Below are positions 1 to 6,809 of a stretch of DNA of 36,831 bases, piece after piece. The position numbers and the translations under genes were made by a program. Source of the stretch: RGIG8700 sp045648505. Lineage in GTDB: Bacteria > Bacillota > Clostridia > RGIG6154. The notes under the pieces are model-generated. The model saw nothing but the letters and a program-made list of their open reading frames with translations, ran no database searches and was not told the DNA's origin. How positions within the stretch are numbered: position 1 is the stretch's first letter; every line of letters begins with the position of its first letter. Location of the stretch: NCBI GenBank assembly GCA_045648505.1, contig JAZROD010000014.1, positions 1-36,831 of the forward strand, in the 5' to 3' direction.

Positions 1-138
1 TATTGCTTCGCAACGATATGATATTAATTAACTCCCGAAGGGAATATCGCTGTGCAAAGCACAATATCGCTACGCAGTAATATCGCTAATTTCGTTAGAA
101 ATTAATATCGTTGCCGAGTGTCCTTAAGGACACTCGGC
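1..138. repeat. Array of short palindromes joined by ATATCG linkers (cut by window start)
   Basis: At least six small inverted repeats follow one another: 3-13 (TTGC/GCAA), 33-43 (TCCC/GGGA), 51-63 (TGTGC/GCACA), 71-79 (TAC/GTA), 87-104 (TAATTTC/GAAATTA) and a perfect 26-bp palindrome at 113-138. Between them the linker ATATCGC or ATATCGT recurs at 44-50, 64-70, 80-86 and 105-111. The hairpins differ in sequence while the linker is constant, so this is neither a simple tandem repeat nor a CRISPR. No ORF is present. The array probably continues to the left of the window. Its function is unknown; similar hairpin arrays occur between genes in some Clostridia as far as I recall. Confidence 0.7.
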
Positions 139-192
139 ATATGATGCAGGTTCTTTATTCTTTAGAAAATTAAGAATAATCACTAAAAACAC

Positions 193-221
193 TTGATTAT
201 TTTTATTTTATTTGTTATAAT
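193..221 (+). promoter_or_regulatory. Sigma-A-type promoter for the tRNA-Leu unit
   Basis: A -35 box TTGATT (193-198) is separated by 17 bp from a perfect -10 box TATAAT (216-221). The predicted transcript starts near 228 and would first read the duplicated tRNA 5' fragment at 239 and then the intact tRNA-Leu at 402. Confidence 0.8.
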
Positions 222-235
222 ACCATAGTGTTATG

Positions 236-260
236 TATGCGGGTGTGACGGAATTGGCAG
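236..260 (+). pseudogene. Duplicated 5' fragment of tRNA-Leu
   Basis: These 25 bases are identical to 399-423, the first part of the intact tRNA-Leu (acceptor 5' strand and most of the D arm). The copy then diverges abruptly, with no anticodon arm, T arm or matching CACCCGC acceptor strand before the real gene; only an imperfect CACCGC occurs at 353-358. It is therefore a partial tRNA. It sits directly behind the tRNA promoter. Confidence 0.75.
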
Positions 261-398
261 TTTGTGGCGAAGCGCTGCCGGTGGCAGAAACAGCGAGCCT
301 CAAAGGCGTCAGCGGTCGGTTTTTACAAGCGATAGCTGATGGAAAAACCGGGCACCGCAAGAGTCACGTGTGAGTTGTGGCAACAACAAAAGTTTAAT
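261..398 (+). other. GC-rich structured spacer between tRNA-Leu fragment and tRNA-Leu
   Basis: This stretch is much richer in GC than the surrounding intergenic DNA and contains several self-complementary segments: 262-267 with 355-360, CTGCC 275-279 with 283-287, GCCT 297-300 with 304-307, and CGGTTTTT 317-324 with 343-350. TCAGC 309-313 can pair with GCTGA 335-339, which would cross the last helix as a pseudoknot. It would be co-transcribed with tRNA-Leu. I do not recognise it as a known RNA family; the helices are read by eye and not tested by covariation. Confidence 0.4.
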
Positions 399-401
399 TA
401 T

Positions 402-486
402 GCGGGTGTGACGGAATTGGCAGACGTGCAAGATTTAGGTTCTTGTGTCCTTCGGCGTGGGAGTTCAAGTCTCTTCACCCGCACCA
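402..486 (+). tRNA. tRNA-Leu(UAG)
   Basis: A complete type II tRNA with a long variable arm. The acceptor strands GCGGGTG (402-408) and CACCCGC (476-482) pair fully, A483 is the discriminator and CCA is encoded at 484-486. The anticodon stem CAAGA/TCTTG (429-433, 441-445) closes a seven-base loop with anticodon TAG (436-438), reading CUA-type leucine codons. The T arm GAGTTCAAGTCTC is intact. Confidence 0.96.
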
Positions 487-522
487 AAAAGGACAGATTT
501 CATTGTGAAATCTGTCCTTTTT
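486..522 (+). terminator. Rho-independent terminator of tRNA-Leu
   Basis: Directly after the CCA end, a 17-bp stem runs from 486-502 to 506-522 with loop TTG. The right arm ends in a run of six T, giving a classic intrinsic terminator. Confidence 0.9.
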
Positions 523-543
523 GAATGAAAAAGAGGTGTTTAA

Positions 544-1653
544 ATGTATAAAACAATAAGGTTTGTTAAAAGAAATGCAGTGCTTTGTATTGCAATACTT
601 GCGGCACTTGTTACTGCATATTTTATTCCGCCTGATATGGAATATATATCTTATTTTGATTTTAAGACCTTAACTTGCCTTTTTTGTGTACTTGCAGTTG
701 TTTGTGCACTTAAAAATATAAACTTCTTTTATATGATTGCTCAAAACATTGTGGTAATGTTTAAAAATGCACGGATGTGCGTTCTTGCCCTTGTATACAT
801 AACTTTTATAGGCTCAATGTTGATTGCAAATGATATGGCACTTTTAACATTTCTGCCACTGGGGTATTTTGTTCTCACATCCTGCCACAAAGAAAATTTA
901 ATGGCATTTGTATTTATTATGCAGAACATTGCCGCAAATCTTGGCGGTATGCTTACGCCTTTCGGCAATCCTCAAAATCTTTATTTATATTCAAAGTTTA
1001 ATATACCAACAGTAGAGTTTATGGAGATTATGGCAATACCATTTATTCTTGCTATTATTCTTATAACTCTTACTTGTATATTGTTTGTAAAAAATGAAGA
1101 ACTCGTTATAGAGAAAAAAGAAATTGAAATGCCAAAAATGAAAACAATTATTTATCTTTTACTGTTTTTGTATTCGATTATAATTGTGTTCAGAATTGTT
1201 CCATACTGGACAGGCCTTATAATAATCCCTGCATTTCTCATTTTTATGGACAAAAAAGCCCTTAAAGATGTTGACTATGGTCTTTTGTTCACTTTTGTTG
1301 CTTTCTTTGTTTTTTCGGGGAATATGGCAAGAATAGAAATAGTTGAAAAAGTACTCGGCGGGTTAATGCAGAAAAACACAATGCTTTTCAGTATTTTCTC
1401 TTGTCAGTTTATAAGCAATGTACCTACGGCAATACTGCTTTCACAGTTTACAACTGATTATGCACATCTTTTAATAGGCGTAAACATCGGCGGTGCAGGA
1501 ACACTTATTGCATCCCTTGCAAGCCTTATAACACTTAAAGAATATACTAAAAATAACCCGGGAAAATTCTGGGTATACTTAAAAGAATTTTCAGTTATAA
1601 ACTTTTCATTTTTAATTATAATTATTTCAATACTTACATTTATGCATATATAA
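544..1653 (+). CDS. ArsB/NhaD superfamily (SLC13-like) membrane transporter
   Basis: The 369-residue protein is almost entirely hydrophobic, with about ten predicted membrane segments. Two internally related motifs, AANLGGMLTPFGNPQN near residues 130-145 and SNVPTAILL...GVNIGGAGTLIASLASLI near 295-330, are the inverted-repeat substrate-binding hairpins typical of the ion transporter superfamily that includes ArsB, NhaD and citrate transporters. It would move an anion or exchange Na+/H+ across the cell membrane; the substrate cannot be read from the sequence. It is slightly shorter than usual for the family (about 400-430 residues). The start is ATG with GAGGTG eight bases upstream. It stands alone between two terminators and converges on argH. 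No arsenic regulator is nearby, so I do not call it ArsB. Confidence 0.85.
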   Translation: MYKTIRFVKRNAVLCIAILAALVTAYFIPPDMEYISYFDFKTLTCLFCVLAVVCALKNINFFYMIAQNIVVMFKNARMCVLALVYITFIGSMLIANDMALLTFLPLGYFVLTSCHKENLMAFVFIMQNIAANLGGMLTPFGNPQNLYLYSKFNIPTVEFMEIMAIPFILAIILITLTCILFVKNEELVIEKKEIEMPKMKTIIYLLLFLYSIIIVFRIVPYWTGLIIIPAFLIFMDKKALKDVDYGLLFTFVAFFVFSGNMARIEIVEKVLGGLMQKNTMLFSIFSCQFISNVPTAILLSQFTTDYAHLLIGVNIGGAGTLIASLASLITLKEYTKNNPGKFWVYLKEFSVINFSFLIIIISILTFMHI

Positions 1654-1656
1654 AAA

Positions 1657-1680
1657 ACGGCTGATTTCAGCCGTATTTTT
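1657..1680. terminator. Bidirectional terminator between transporter and argH
   Basis: The palindrome ACGGCTGA/TCAGCCGT (1657-1664, 1667-1674) is preceded by five A and followed by ATTTTT, so it can end transcripts coming from either side. It lies between two convergent genes. Confidence 0.85.
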
Positions 1681-1681
1681 G

Positions 1682-3049
1682 TTATATTTTTTCTTTAGCT
1701 AATTTAATCTGCTTTTCAACGGATTCCTTTGAAGGTCCGCCTTCTGAAGTTCTCATATTAACACAAGTTTCAAGGCTTATTGCATTATATACATCCTCTT
1801 CAAAGATTTCTGAATATTCTTTAAAGGTTTCCATTGGAACTTCTTCAAGTGTTTTATCGTTCATAACACACCAGCCAACGATTGAACCTGAAATTTTATA
1901 AGCATCTCTGAAAGGAACGCCTTTCTTTGTTAAATAGTCTGCAAGGTCTGTTGCATTTATAAAGCCTTTTGCGGCAGCTTTTCTCATATTGTCTTTTAAA
2001 ACTGTCATAGTGTCAATCATAGGAATAACAGTGATTAAACATTCTTTAATTGTGTCAACTGCATCAAAAATTGCTTCTTTATCTTCCTGCATATCCTTGT
2101 TATATGCTAAAGAGAGGCTTTTCATCATTGTAAGAAGGGTGATTAAATCACCGTAAACTCTGCCTGTTTTACCACGAACAAGCTCTGTAATATCAGGATT
2201 CTTCTTCTGTGGCATAATGCTTGAGCCTGTTGAGAAACCATCATCAAGTTCAATGAATTTGAATTCCCAACTGCACCATAAAACAACTTCTTCAGAAAAT
2301 CTTGAAAGGTGCATCATTGCAATAGAAATATCAGATGCAAGCTCGATTGCAAAATCTCTGTCAGAAACACCATCTAAACTGTTGGTGCAAACACTGTTAA
2401 AGCCAAGCTCTTCTTTAACCATCTGTCTGTTGATTGGATATGTAGTGCCAGCCAGTGCACAGCTTCCAAGTGGAAGAACTTTAGTTCTTTCTAAGCACTG
2501 CTCAAGTCTTTCTTTATCTCTTAAAAGCATTGAAACATAAGCCATTAAGTGATGACCGAACATAATAGGTTGTGCTCTTTGAAGATGAGTATAACCGGGC
2601 ATAATAGTTTCTTTGTTTTCTTCTGCTTTGTTTATAAGTGCTTTGATAAGGTCTGTTAAAAGTTCAATGATTTCCTGAATTTCATCAATAAGATAAAGAC
2701 GGATATCAAGTGCAACCTGGTCGTTTCTGCTTCTTGCAGTATGAAGTCTTTTTCCTGCATCGCCGATTCTTTTTGTAAGCTCTGCTTCAACAAACATGTG
2801 GATGTCTTCTGCATCGTTGTCAAAAGTTAAAACGCCGTTTTCAATATCAGCAAGAATGCCATCTAAACCTTTTAAAATAGCATCTACATCATCTTTTGAA
2901 ATAATTCCGCATGCACCAAGCATTTTTGCGTGTGCCATACTGCCTTTGATATCGTGCTTATACATTCTGCAGTCAAAAGAGAGGGAAGAGTTAAAGGTGT
3001 TAACTCTGTCATCAGTTTCTTTAGTAAATCTTCCTGCCCAAAGTTTCAT
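1682..3049 (-). CDS. argH: Argininosuccinate lyase
   Basis: Cleaves argininosuccinate to arginine and fumarate, the last step of arginine synthesis, in the cytoplasm as a homotetramer. The 455-residue length is normal. The three conserved regions of the fumarase/aspartase superfamily are present: TARSRNDQ at 104-111, GYTHLQRAQP at 152-161 carrying the catalytic histidine, and the signature GSSIMPQKKNP at 275-285 with the catalytic serine loop. The ATG start has GAAAGGA upstream. It lies 70 bp downstream of argG on the same strand, with a hairpin in between, so the two are probably one operon with argH expression modulated by that hairpin. Confidence 0.97.
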   Translation of the reverse strand: MKLWAGRFTKETDDRVNTFNSSLSFDCRMYKHDIKGSMAHAKMLGACGIISKDDVDAILKGLDGILADIENGVLTFDNDAEDIHMFVEAELTKRIGDAGKRLHTARSRNDQVALDIRLYLIDEIQEIIELLTDLIKALINKAEENKETIMPGYTHLQRAQPIMFGHHLMAYVSMLLRDKERLEQCLERTKVLPLGSCALAGTTYPINRQMVKEELGFNSVCTNSLDGVSDRDFAIELASDISIAMMHLSRFSEEVVLWCSWEFKFIELDDGFSTGSSIMPQKKNPDITELVRGKTGRVYGDLITLLTMMKSLSLAYNKDMQEDKEAIFDAVDTIKECLITVIPMIDTMTVLKDNMRKAAAKGFINATDLADYLTKKGVPFRDAYKISGSIVGWCVMNDKTLEEVPMETFKEYSEIFEEDVYNAISLETCVNMRTSEGGPSKESVEKQIKLAKEKI

Positions 3050-3081
3050 AATTTTAATTCCTTTCTAATTGTGAAAAAGCA

Positions 3082-3106
3082 CCCAAGTGATTAAAAACCA
3101 CTTGGG
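3082..3106 (-). terminator. Intercistronic hairpin between argG and argH
   Basis: An 8-bp stem CCCAAGTG/CACTTGGG (3082-3089, 3099-3106) lies in the 70-bp gap. On the minus strand it is followed by GTGC and then five T, so it can act as a weak terminator or as an mRNA-stabilising element that lowers argH expression relative to argG. Confidence 0.6.
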
Positions 3107-3119
3107 ATGCAAATTAAAT

Positions 3120-4343
3120 TCAGATAAGTTTTTTGCCTTTTGCAAGGTCTTTTTTAGCTTTAACAGTAATTGGAAGACCAAAGAGATTGATAAAGCCCTG
3201 TGAATCCATCTGATCGTAATCATCGTCTTCACCAAATGATGCAGTCTGTTCGTCGTGAAGAGTATCAGGACTTGTTACGCCTGCATTGATGATATTACCT
3301 TTGTAAAGTTTAAGTTTAACTTCACCGTTAACTGTTTGTTGTGTTTCGTCAACAAATGCACGGATAGCATCACAAAGTGGTGTATACCACTGACCGTTGT
3401 AAACAATGTCAGCCATTTTCTGTGCAACAATTGCTTTGAAGTGTGATGTTTCTTTGTCAAGACAGATTGTTTCTAAAACATCGTGTGCGTGATAGAGAAT
3501 TGTTCCACCTGGTGTTTCATAAACGCCACGACTCTTCATACCAACAAGTCTGTTTTCAACAACATCGAAAATACCGATACCGTTAGCACCACCGATTTTG
3601 TTTAATTCTTCGATAAGTGAAACACCGTCCATCTTTTTGCCGTCAAGAGCAACAGGAATACCTTTTTCAAAAGTAATTGTAACATATGTAGGAACATCCG
3701 GAGCTTTTTCAGGTGAAACGCCAAGCTCTAAAATCTTGTCAAACATTGGTTCGTTTGCAGGATCTTCAAGGTCTAAGCCTTCGTGTGATAAGTGCCAGAG
3801 GTTTTTATCTTTTGAATAGCTTGTTTCTCTTGTTATTTTAAGAGGAATGTTGTGTGCTTCAGCGTATTCGATTTCTTCGTCACGGGATTTGATATCCCAG
3901 ATACGCCATGGAGCAATAACATCAAGGTCAGGAGCGAAAGCTTTGATTGTAAGTTCGAAACGAACCTGGTCATTACCTTTACCTGTGCAACCGTGACAGA
4001 TAGCATCTGCATTTTCAGCCTTTGCAATTTCAACAAGGCGTTTTGCAATAGGGTAACGGGCAAATGATGTACCTAAAAGGTATCCTTCGTATTTAGCACC
4101 TGCTTTAAGTGTAGGCCAGATGTAATCTTCAACAAATTCTTTCTGAATGTTTTCAATGTATAATTTACTTGCACCTGTCTTAATAGCTTTTTCTTCAAGA
4201 CCATCAAGTTCTGTTCCCTGACCAACGTCTACACAGCAAGCAACAACTTCGCAGTCACCGTAGTTTTCTTTAAGCCATGGAATAATAATTGATGTGTCAA
4301 GTCCGCCTGAATATGCAAGGACAACTTTTTTGTACTGTTTCAT
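3120..4343 (-). CDS. argG: Argininosuccinate synthase
   Basis: Condenses citrulline and aspartate with ATP to form argininosuccinate, the penultimate step of arginine synthesis. The 407-residue protein starts with the N-type ATP pyrophosphatase loop YSGGLDTS at about residues 10-17 and contains the conserved stretches GCTGKGNDQVRFE and SREEE-like SRDEE, as in the bacterial family of about 400 residues. The ATG start has the ribosome site AAGGAG a few bases upstream. A strong promoter (4380-4407) precedes it, and two ARG-box-like sites lie further upstream between it and the divergent gene at 4528, suggesting arginine-dependent repression by an ArgR/AhrC protein encoded elsewhere. Confidence 0.97.
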   Translation of the reverse strand: MKQYKKVVLAYSGGLDTSIIIPWLKENYGDCEVVACCVDVGQGTELDGLEEKAIKTGASKLYIENIQKEFVEDYIWPTLKAGAKYEGYLLGTSFARYPIAKRLVEIAKAENADAICHGCTGKGNDQVRFELTIKAFAPDLDVIAPWRIWDIKSRDEEIEYAEAHNIPLKITRETSYSKDKNLWHLSHEGLDLEDPANEPMFDKILELGVSPEKAPDVPTYVTITFEKGIPVALDGKKMDGVSLIEELNKIGGANGIGIFDVVENRLVGMKSRGVYETPGGTILYHAHDVLETICLDKETSHFKAIVAQKMADIVYNGQWYTPLCDAIRAFVDETQQTVNGEVKLKLYKGNIINAGVTSPDTLHDEQTASFGEDDDYDQMDSQGFINLFGLPITVKAKKDLAKGKKLI

Positions 4344-4379
4344 ATCTAAAATCTCCTTAAAAATTTAACTTATGTGAAC

Positions 4380-4407
4380 ATTATAGCACTTATATTTTAT
4401 TTGTCAA
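4380..4407 (-). promoter_or_regulatory. Promoter of argGH
   Basis: On the minus strand there is a perfect -35 box TTGACA (4402-4407), 16 bp of spacer and a perfect -10 box TATAAT (4380-4385). The leader to the argG start is short, about 30 nt. Confidence 0.85.
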
Positions 4408-4437
4408 TAGGTTTTTTAAATAATTTTACATAAAAAA

Positions 4438-4451
4438 TGAATAAATATGCA
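4438..4451. promoter_or_regulatory. ARG box 1 (predicted ArgR/AhrC operator)
   Basis: TGAATAAATATGCA fits the arginine repressor half-site pair TGNATWWWWATNCA at every position. It lies about 30 bp upstream of the argG -35 box and 77 bp upstream of the divergent gene at 4528. Its centre is 51 bp from that of box 2, close to five helical turns, which would suit binding of one ArgR hexamer to both sites. Confidence 0.65.
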
Positions 4452-4488
4452 TAAATATACAAAAATAATTAAAATATTCTGCATAAAT

Positions 4489-4502
4489 TGAATATTTTTG
4501 CA
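4489..4502. promoter_or_regulatory. ARG box 2 (predicted ArgR/AhrC operator)
   Basis: TGAATATTTTTGCA matches the ARG-box consensus except for one base. It ends 25 bp before the start codon of the YkvI-like transporter gene, so bound repressor would sit over that gene's likely promoter or start region. A related TGCATAAATTGAAT overlaps it at 4480-4493. Confidence 0.55.
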
Positions 4503-4527
4503 TAAATATTAAGTTGGGGGCGATAAT

Positions 4528-5433
4528 TTGAAAGAAATTTTATATGTAACTGCCATATATACAGGAACATTGGTAGGCGCAGGATTTGCAACAGGAAAAG
4601 AAATTCAGGAGTTTTTTGCAAATCCATTGGGGATATTAATAGCATTTTTTCTGTTTTATATTTTGAATTTACGACTTTTTACTTATATAAATAAAAATAA
4701 TATTTATACATATAACGAGTTGCTTGAATACAAGTGTCCCCGCATAAAAAATTTTGTTCTTCAGTTCAGTGCAATTTTTTCTCTGTTATCTTATGGGATA
4801 ATGTGTAGCGGAGCAGGAGAGGCACTTGGATTTAAAGGAGCGGGTTATTTGTTTTCTCTTGTGTGTGTTGCTATATTTTTGTTTGAACTTAAAGGGATAA
4901 CATATCTTAATCTTCTGGCAACACCGTTAATTGTAATGGGAATTCTGGCAATAACGGTGGCAAAAGCGTCAACTTTTGCACAGGCATCCTTTGATTCTAT
5001 AAGATATTGTTCGTATAATACTCTTTGTTGCCTGCCTGTTATTCCGTCACTGAATACTTATATAAAAGATGTTAAAAGAGCCAAAACTGTTGCAACTGTA
5101 ATTTCTGTGGTTTCTGCTCTGCTTATTTTTTGTGTATATATTTCTCTTCCTGAATATATATGCAATCTGCCACTGCTTGAAACTGCGAGAGCGATTAACC
5201 TTTCATATGTATATTATCCTGCACTTTTGCTTGCTATGTTAACAACGGCAGTGTCTTCGGGATATGGATATATGTGTTGCTACAAAGGTAGAAAATATTA
5301 CCGAATTGGAATTTTGTTTGCAGTTTCGGTTGTTATGCAAAGTCTTGATTTCGGCTTGCTTATAAAGTATGTTTTTGGCATCGCAGGTCTGGTAAGTTTG
5401 GGAATTTTATATTTTTTGCTTAAAAAATCTTGA
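4528..5433 (+). CDS. YkvI-like membrane transporter
   Basis: A 301-residue protein with about nine or ten membrane segments and the N-terminal signature TLVGAGFATGKEIQEFF (residues 14-30), characteristic of the uncharacterised YkvI family, which belongs to the LeuT-fold/APC group of amino acid and amine transporters. The glycine-rich break in the first helix is where substrates bind in that fold. The start is TTG with the ribosome site GGGGG about eight bases upstream; no ATG start suits. It is transcribed divergently from argGH across two predicted ARG boxes, so it may be arginine-regulated and could carry arginine, ornithine, citrulline or a related compound; this is inference from context only. 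Confidence 0.8.
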   Translation: MKEILYVTAIYTGTLVGAGFATGKEIQEFFANPLGILIAFFLFYILNLRLFTYINKNNIYTYNELLEYKCPRIKNFVLQFSAIFSLLSYGIMCSGAGEALGFKGAGYLFSLVCVAIFLFELKGITYLNLLATPLIVMGILAITVAKASTFAQASFDSIRYCSYNTLCCLPVIPSLNTYIKDVKRAKTVATVISVVSALLIFCVYISLPEYICNLPLLETARAINLSYVYYPALLLAMLTTAVSSGYGYMCCYKGRKYYRIGILFAVSVVMQSLDFGLLIKYVFGIAGLVSLGILYFLLKKS

Positions 5434-5458
5434 AAAAAACAACTTATGATGTTATACT
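5430..5458 (+). promoter_or_regulatory. Promoter for the membrane-protein gene at 5489
   Basis: TTGAAA (5430-5435), a 17-bp spacer and TATACT (5453-5458). The -35 box overlaps the stop codon of the upstream transporter gene. Confidence 0.65.
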
Positions 5459-5488
5459 TAAATAAATTAAACAATAAGGGGAAAAAAT

Positions 5489-6193
5489 ATGAAAGACAGA
5501 TCAAAATTTATTTCAATCACAACAACCTGTGCAATGCTTGTACTTATGGCTTGCATCGGTCTTTACTACATGCAGAACGATTATGATGCAGTATCATACA
5601 TCAAAGCATTTGCTTATCTTGTTTTAACTGTATCATCAGTTTTTGCACTTGTATTCACAGCAGGCGACTCTGACAGAAGAGACCTTGCCTTTGCATCAAC
5701 TGCATTTTCCATAATAATGTTCGCATCTGCAGTATTTGCACTTATACCAACACTTGGTAATTATTCAACATCATTAGCCTATCTTGCAATTGCTTTTGCA
5801 GCTCCATTTGCTCTTGGATTTATAGCAAAGCTTGCTACAGGTTTAAAGATTTTTGAAAAAGTTATTGTAAAACTTGCACTTTTGGTAATTGGTATTTTAA
5901 CAGTTGTTATTTTTGCAATTATGCCAATCCCTGTTATGGGTGTTGTATTCAAAGTAGTTGCAGGTATCTGGGTGGTAATTTTCCTTGCAGGTACAGTATT
6001 TTCTGTTATCAATCTTGTAAAGAATAAAGAAACATTCATTAACTGGGCATATCTTTTCTTTGCGCTTCCTTATGCGTGGTACTGTGCACAGTTAACAGTT
6101 AGTTCCTATTCATTCAGAAAAACTGCTGCTGCAATAGCTATGGTTGCACTTTCTTTCCTTGTTACAGCACTTGTTTGCAAGGAAGAAAAATAA
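5489..6193 (+). CDS. Unknown multi-pass membrane protein
   Basis: I do not recognise this 234-residue protein. It has about seven hydrophobic segments: roughly 10-28, 37-57, 66-88, 92-112, 124-146, 150-172 and a C-terminal pair at 183-230, with small polar loops and no conserved catalytic or metal-binding motif that I can see. A cytoplasmic KEEK tail ends the chain. The ATG start has AAGGGG upstream and the gene has its own promoter. It precedes the DUF1292 gene by 34 bp, so the two may share a transcript. Confidence 0.75.
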   Translation: MKDRSKFISITTTCAMLVLMACIGLYYMQNDYDAVSYIKAFAYLVLTVSSVFALVFTAGDSDRRDLAFASTAFSIIMFASAVFALIPTLGNYSTSLAYLAIAFAAPFALGFIAKLATGLKIFEKVIVKLALLVIGILTVVIFAIMPIPVMGVVFKVVAGIWVVIFLAGTVFSVINLVKNKETFINWAYLFFALPYAWYCAQLTVSSYSFRKTAAAIAMVALSFLVTALVCKEEK

Positions 6194-6227
6194 TACTTAC
6201 GAAAATAATTAAAAGGAGATAAAGAAA

Positions 6228-6476
6228 ATGGCTGAAAATGAAAACATTGTACTTTTAACAGACGATGAAGGAAACGAAGTTGAATTCGAACATATCGATA
6301 CAGTTGAAATGAACGAAGAAATGTATGTTCTTCTTCTTCCTGTTAAAGAACCTGATGACGGAGTTGTTATCTTAAAATTTGAAGAAGCAGACGGCGAAGA
6401 AATTTTAGTAGGCGTTGAAGACGACGAAGAAGCTCAGGCTGTTCTTGATCTTTACAATTCATCAATCGAAGAATAA
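6228..6476 (+). CDS. DUF1292 (YrzB-like) small acidic protein
   Basis: An 82-residue, very acidic protein matching the DUF1292 family: the pattern ENIVLLTDDEGNEVEFEHIDTVEMNEEMYVLLLPV, then VVILKFEE and ILVGVEDDEEAQAVLDLYN. Members are common in Firmicutes, often next to the RuvX-like YrrK; that partner is absent here. The function is unknown. A clear AAGGAGA ribosome site lies upstream of the ATG. It directly precedes the probable 6S RNA gene. Confidence 0.88.
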   Translation: MAENENIVLLTDDEGNEVEFEHIDTVEMNEEMYVLLLPVKEPDDGVVILKFEEADGEEILVGVEDDEEAQAVLDLYNSSIEE

Positions 6477-6490
6477 AAATTAAATAATAG

Positions 6491-6678
6491 AATTCCTGCC
6501 TGATTTGTCAGCATTCTTTAATGTTTTGAACCAACAAATTATGAAAGGGAAATCCACTTCGTCTGTGGCTTGCAGGCCTTCCGCGTATGCGATGTTAGGA
6601 GCGATTAAGCAGATGAGAGATTACCCACCTGTGAAAACAGGTTTAAAAATCAAAGATGCAACGGTCAGGTGGGATTTT
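6491..6678 (+). ncRNA. ssrS: Probable 6S RNA
   Basis: About 188 nt, the usual 6S length. The 5' end AATTCCTGCCTGA and the 3' end TCAGGTGGGATT (6665-6676) form a long terminal stem with G-U pairs. Inside are segments I associate with Clostridial 6S RNAs: TTTTGAACCAACAAATT, GAAAGGGAAATCC, GCAGGCC and the hairpin CACCTGTGAAAACAGGT. A T-rich tail (6674-6685) ends it. 6S RNA mimics an open promoter and binds sigma-A RNA polymerase in stationary phase. A covariance search would settle the call; no protein-like ORF here is credible. Confidence 0.78.
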
Positions 6679-6711
6679 TATTTTTAACTGTGCGATATAG
6701 TAGGCAAATAT

Positions 6712-6754
6712 AAAAAAGAGATAATTTTACATACAGTAAAATTATCTCTTTTTT
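6712..6754. terminator. Long hairpin terminator, bidirectional
   Basis: A perfect 19-bp stem (6712-6730 with 6736-6754, loop ATACA) has A-run and T-run ends, so it works in both directions. On the minus strand it directly follows the truncated tRNA-Ser end at 6756 and may be that gene's original terminator; on the plus strand it backs up the 6S RNA. Confidence 0.85.
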
Positions 6755-6755
6755 A

Positions 6756-6781
6756 TGGCGGAGATGGAGCGAACCGTGCCA
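6756..6781 (-). pseudogene. Truncated 3' end of tRNA-Ser (candidate attachment-site copy)
   Basis: On the minus strand this reads GGTTCG, CTCCATCTCCGCCA. The last 14 bases (6756-6769) are identical to the 3' end of the intact tRNA-Ser (7976-7989), including the encoded CCA, and the T-arm remnant is still visible in degenerate form. No other part of a tRNA precedes it. Together with the intact tRNA it flanks the fic gene as a direct repeat. Confidence 0.65.
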
Positions 6782-6809
6782 TATGCACAATATGTTAAAA
6801 CATAACAAT

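Noticed and set aside
1..138. CRISPR array
   Set aside because: The constant part is only seven bases, intervals are irregular (16-25 bp) and the variable parts are palindromes.
339..524. 61-residue ORF over tRNA-Leu
   Set aside because: It reads through the tRNA and its terminator; the residues GVTELADV and SSSLFTRTK are translation of tRNA sequence.
544..1653. Arsenite efflux pump ArsB
   Set aside because: Only the superfamily fold is visible; no arsR, arsC or arsA gene is nearby.
2217..3068. Antisense ORFs within argH
   Set aside because: They lack ribosome sites and recognisable domains; argH on the other strand is complete.
6505..6687. 60-residue ORF within the 6S RNA region
   Set aside because: No ribosome site, and the sequence is better explained as folded RNA with a long terminal stem.
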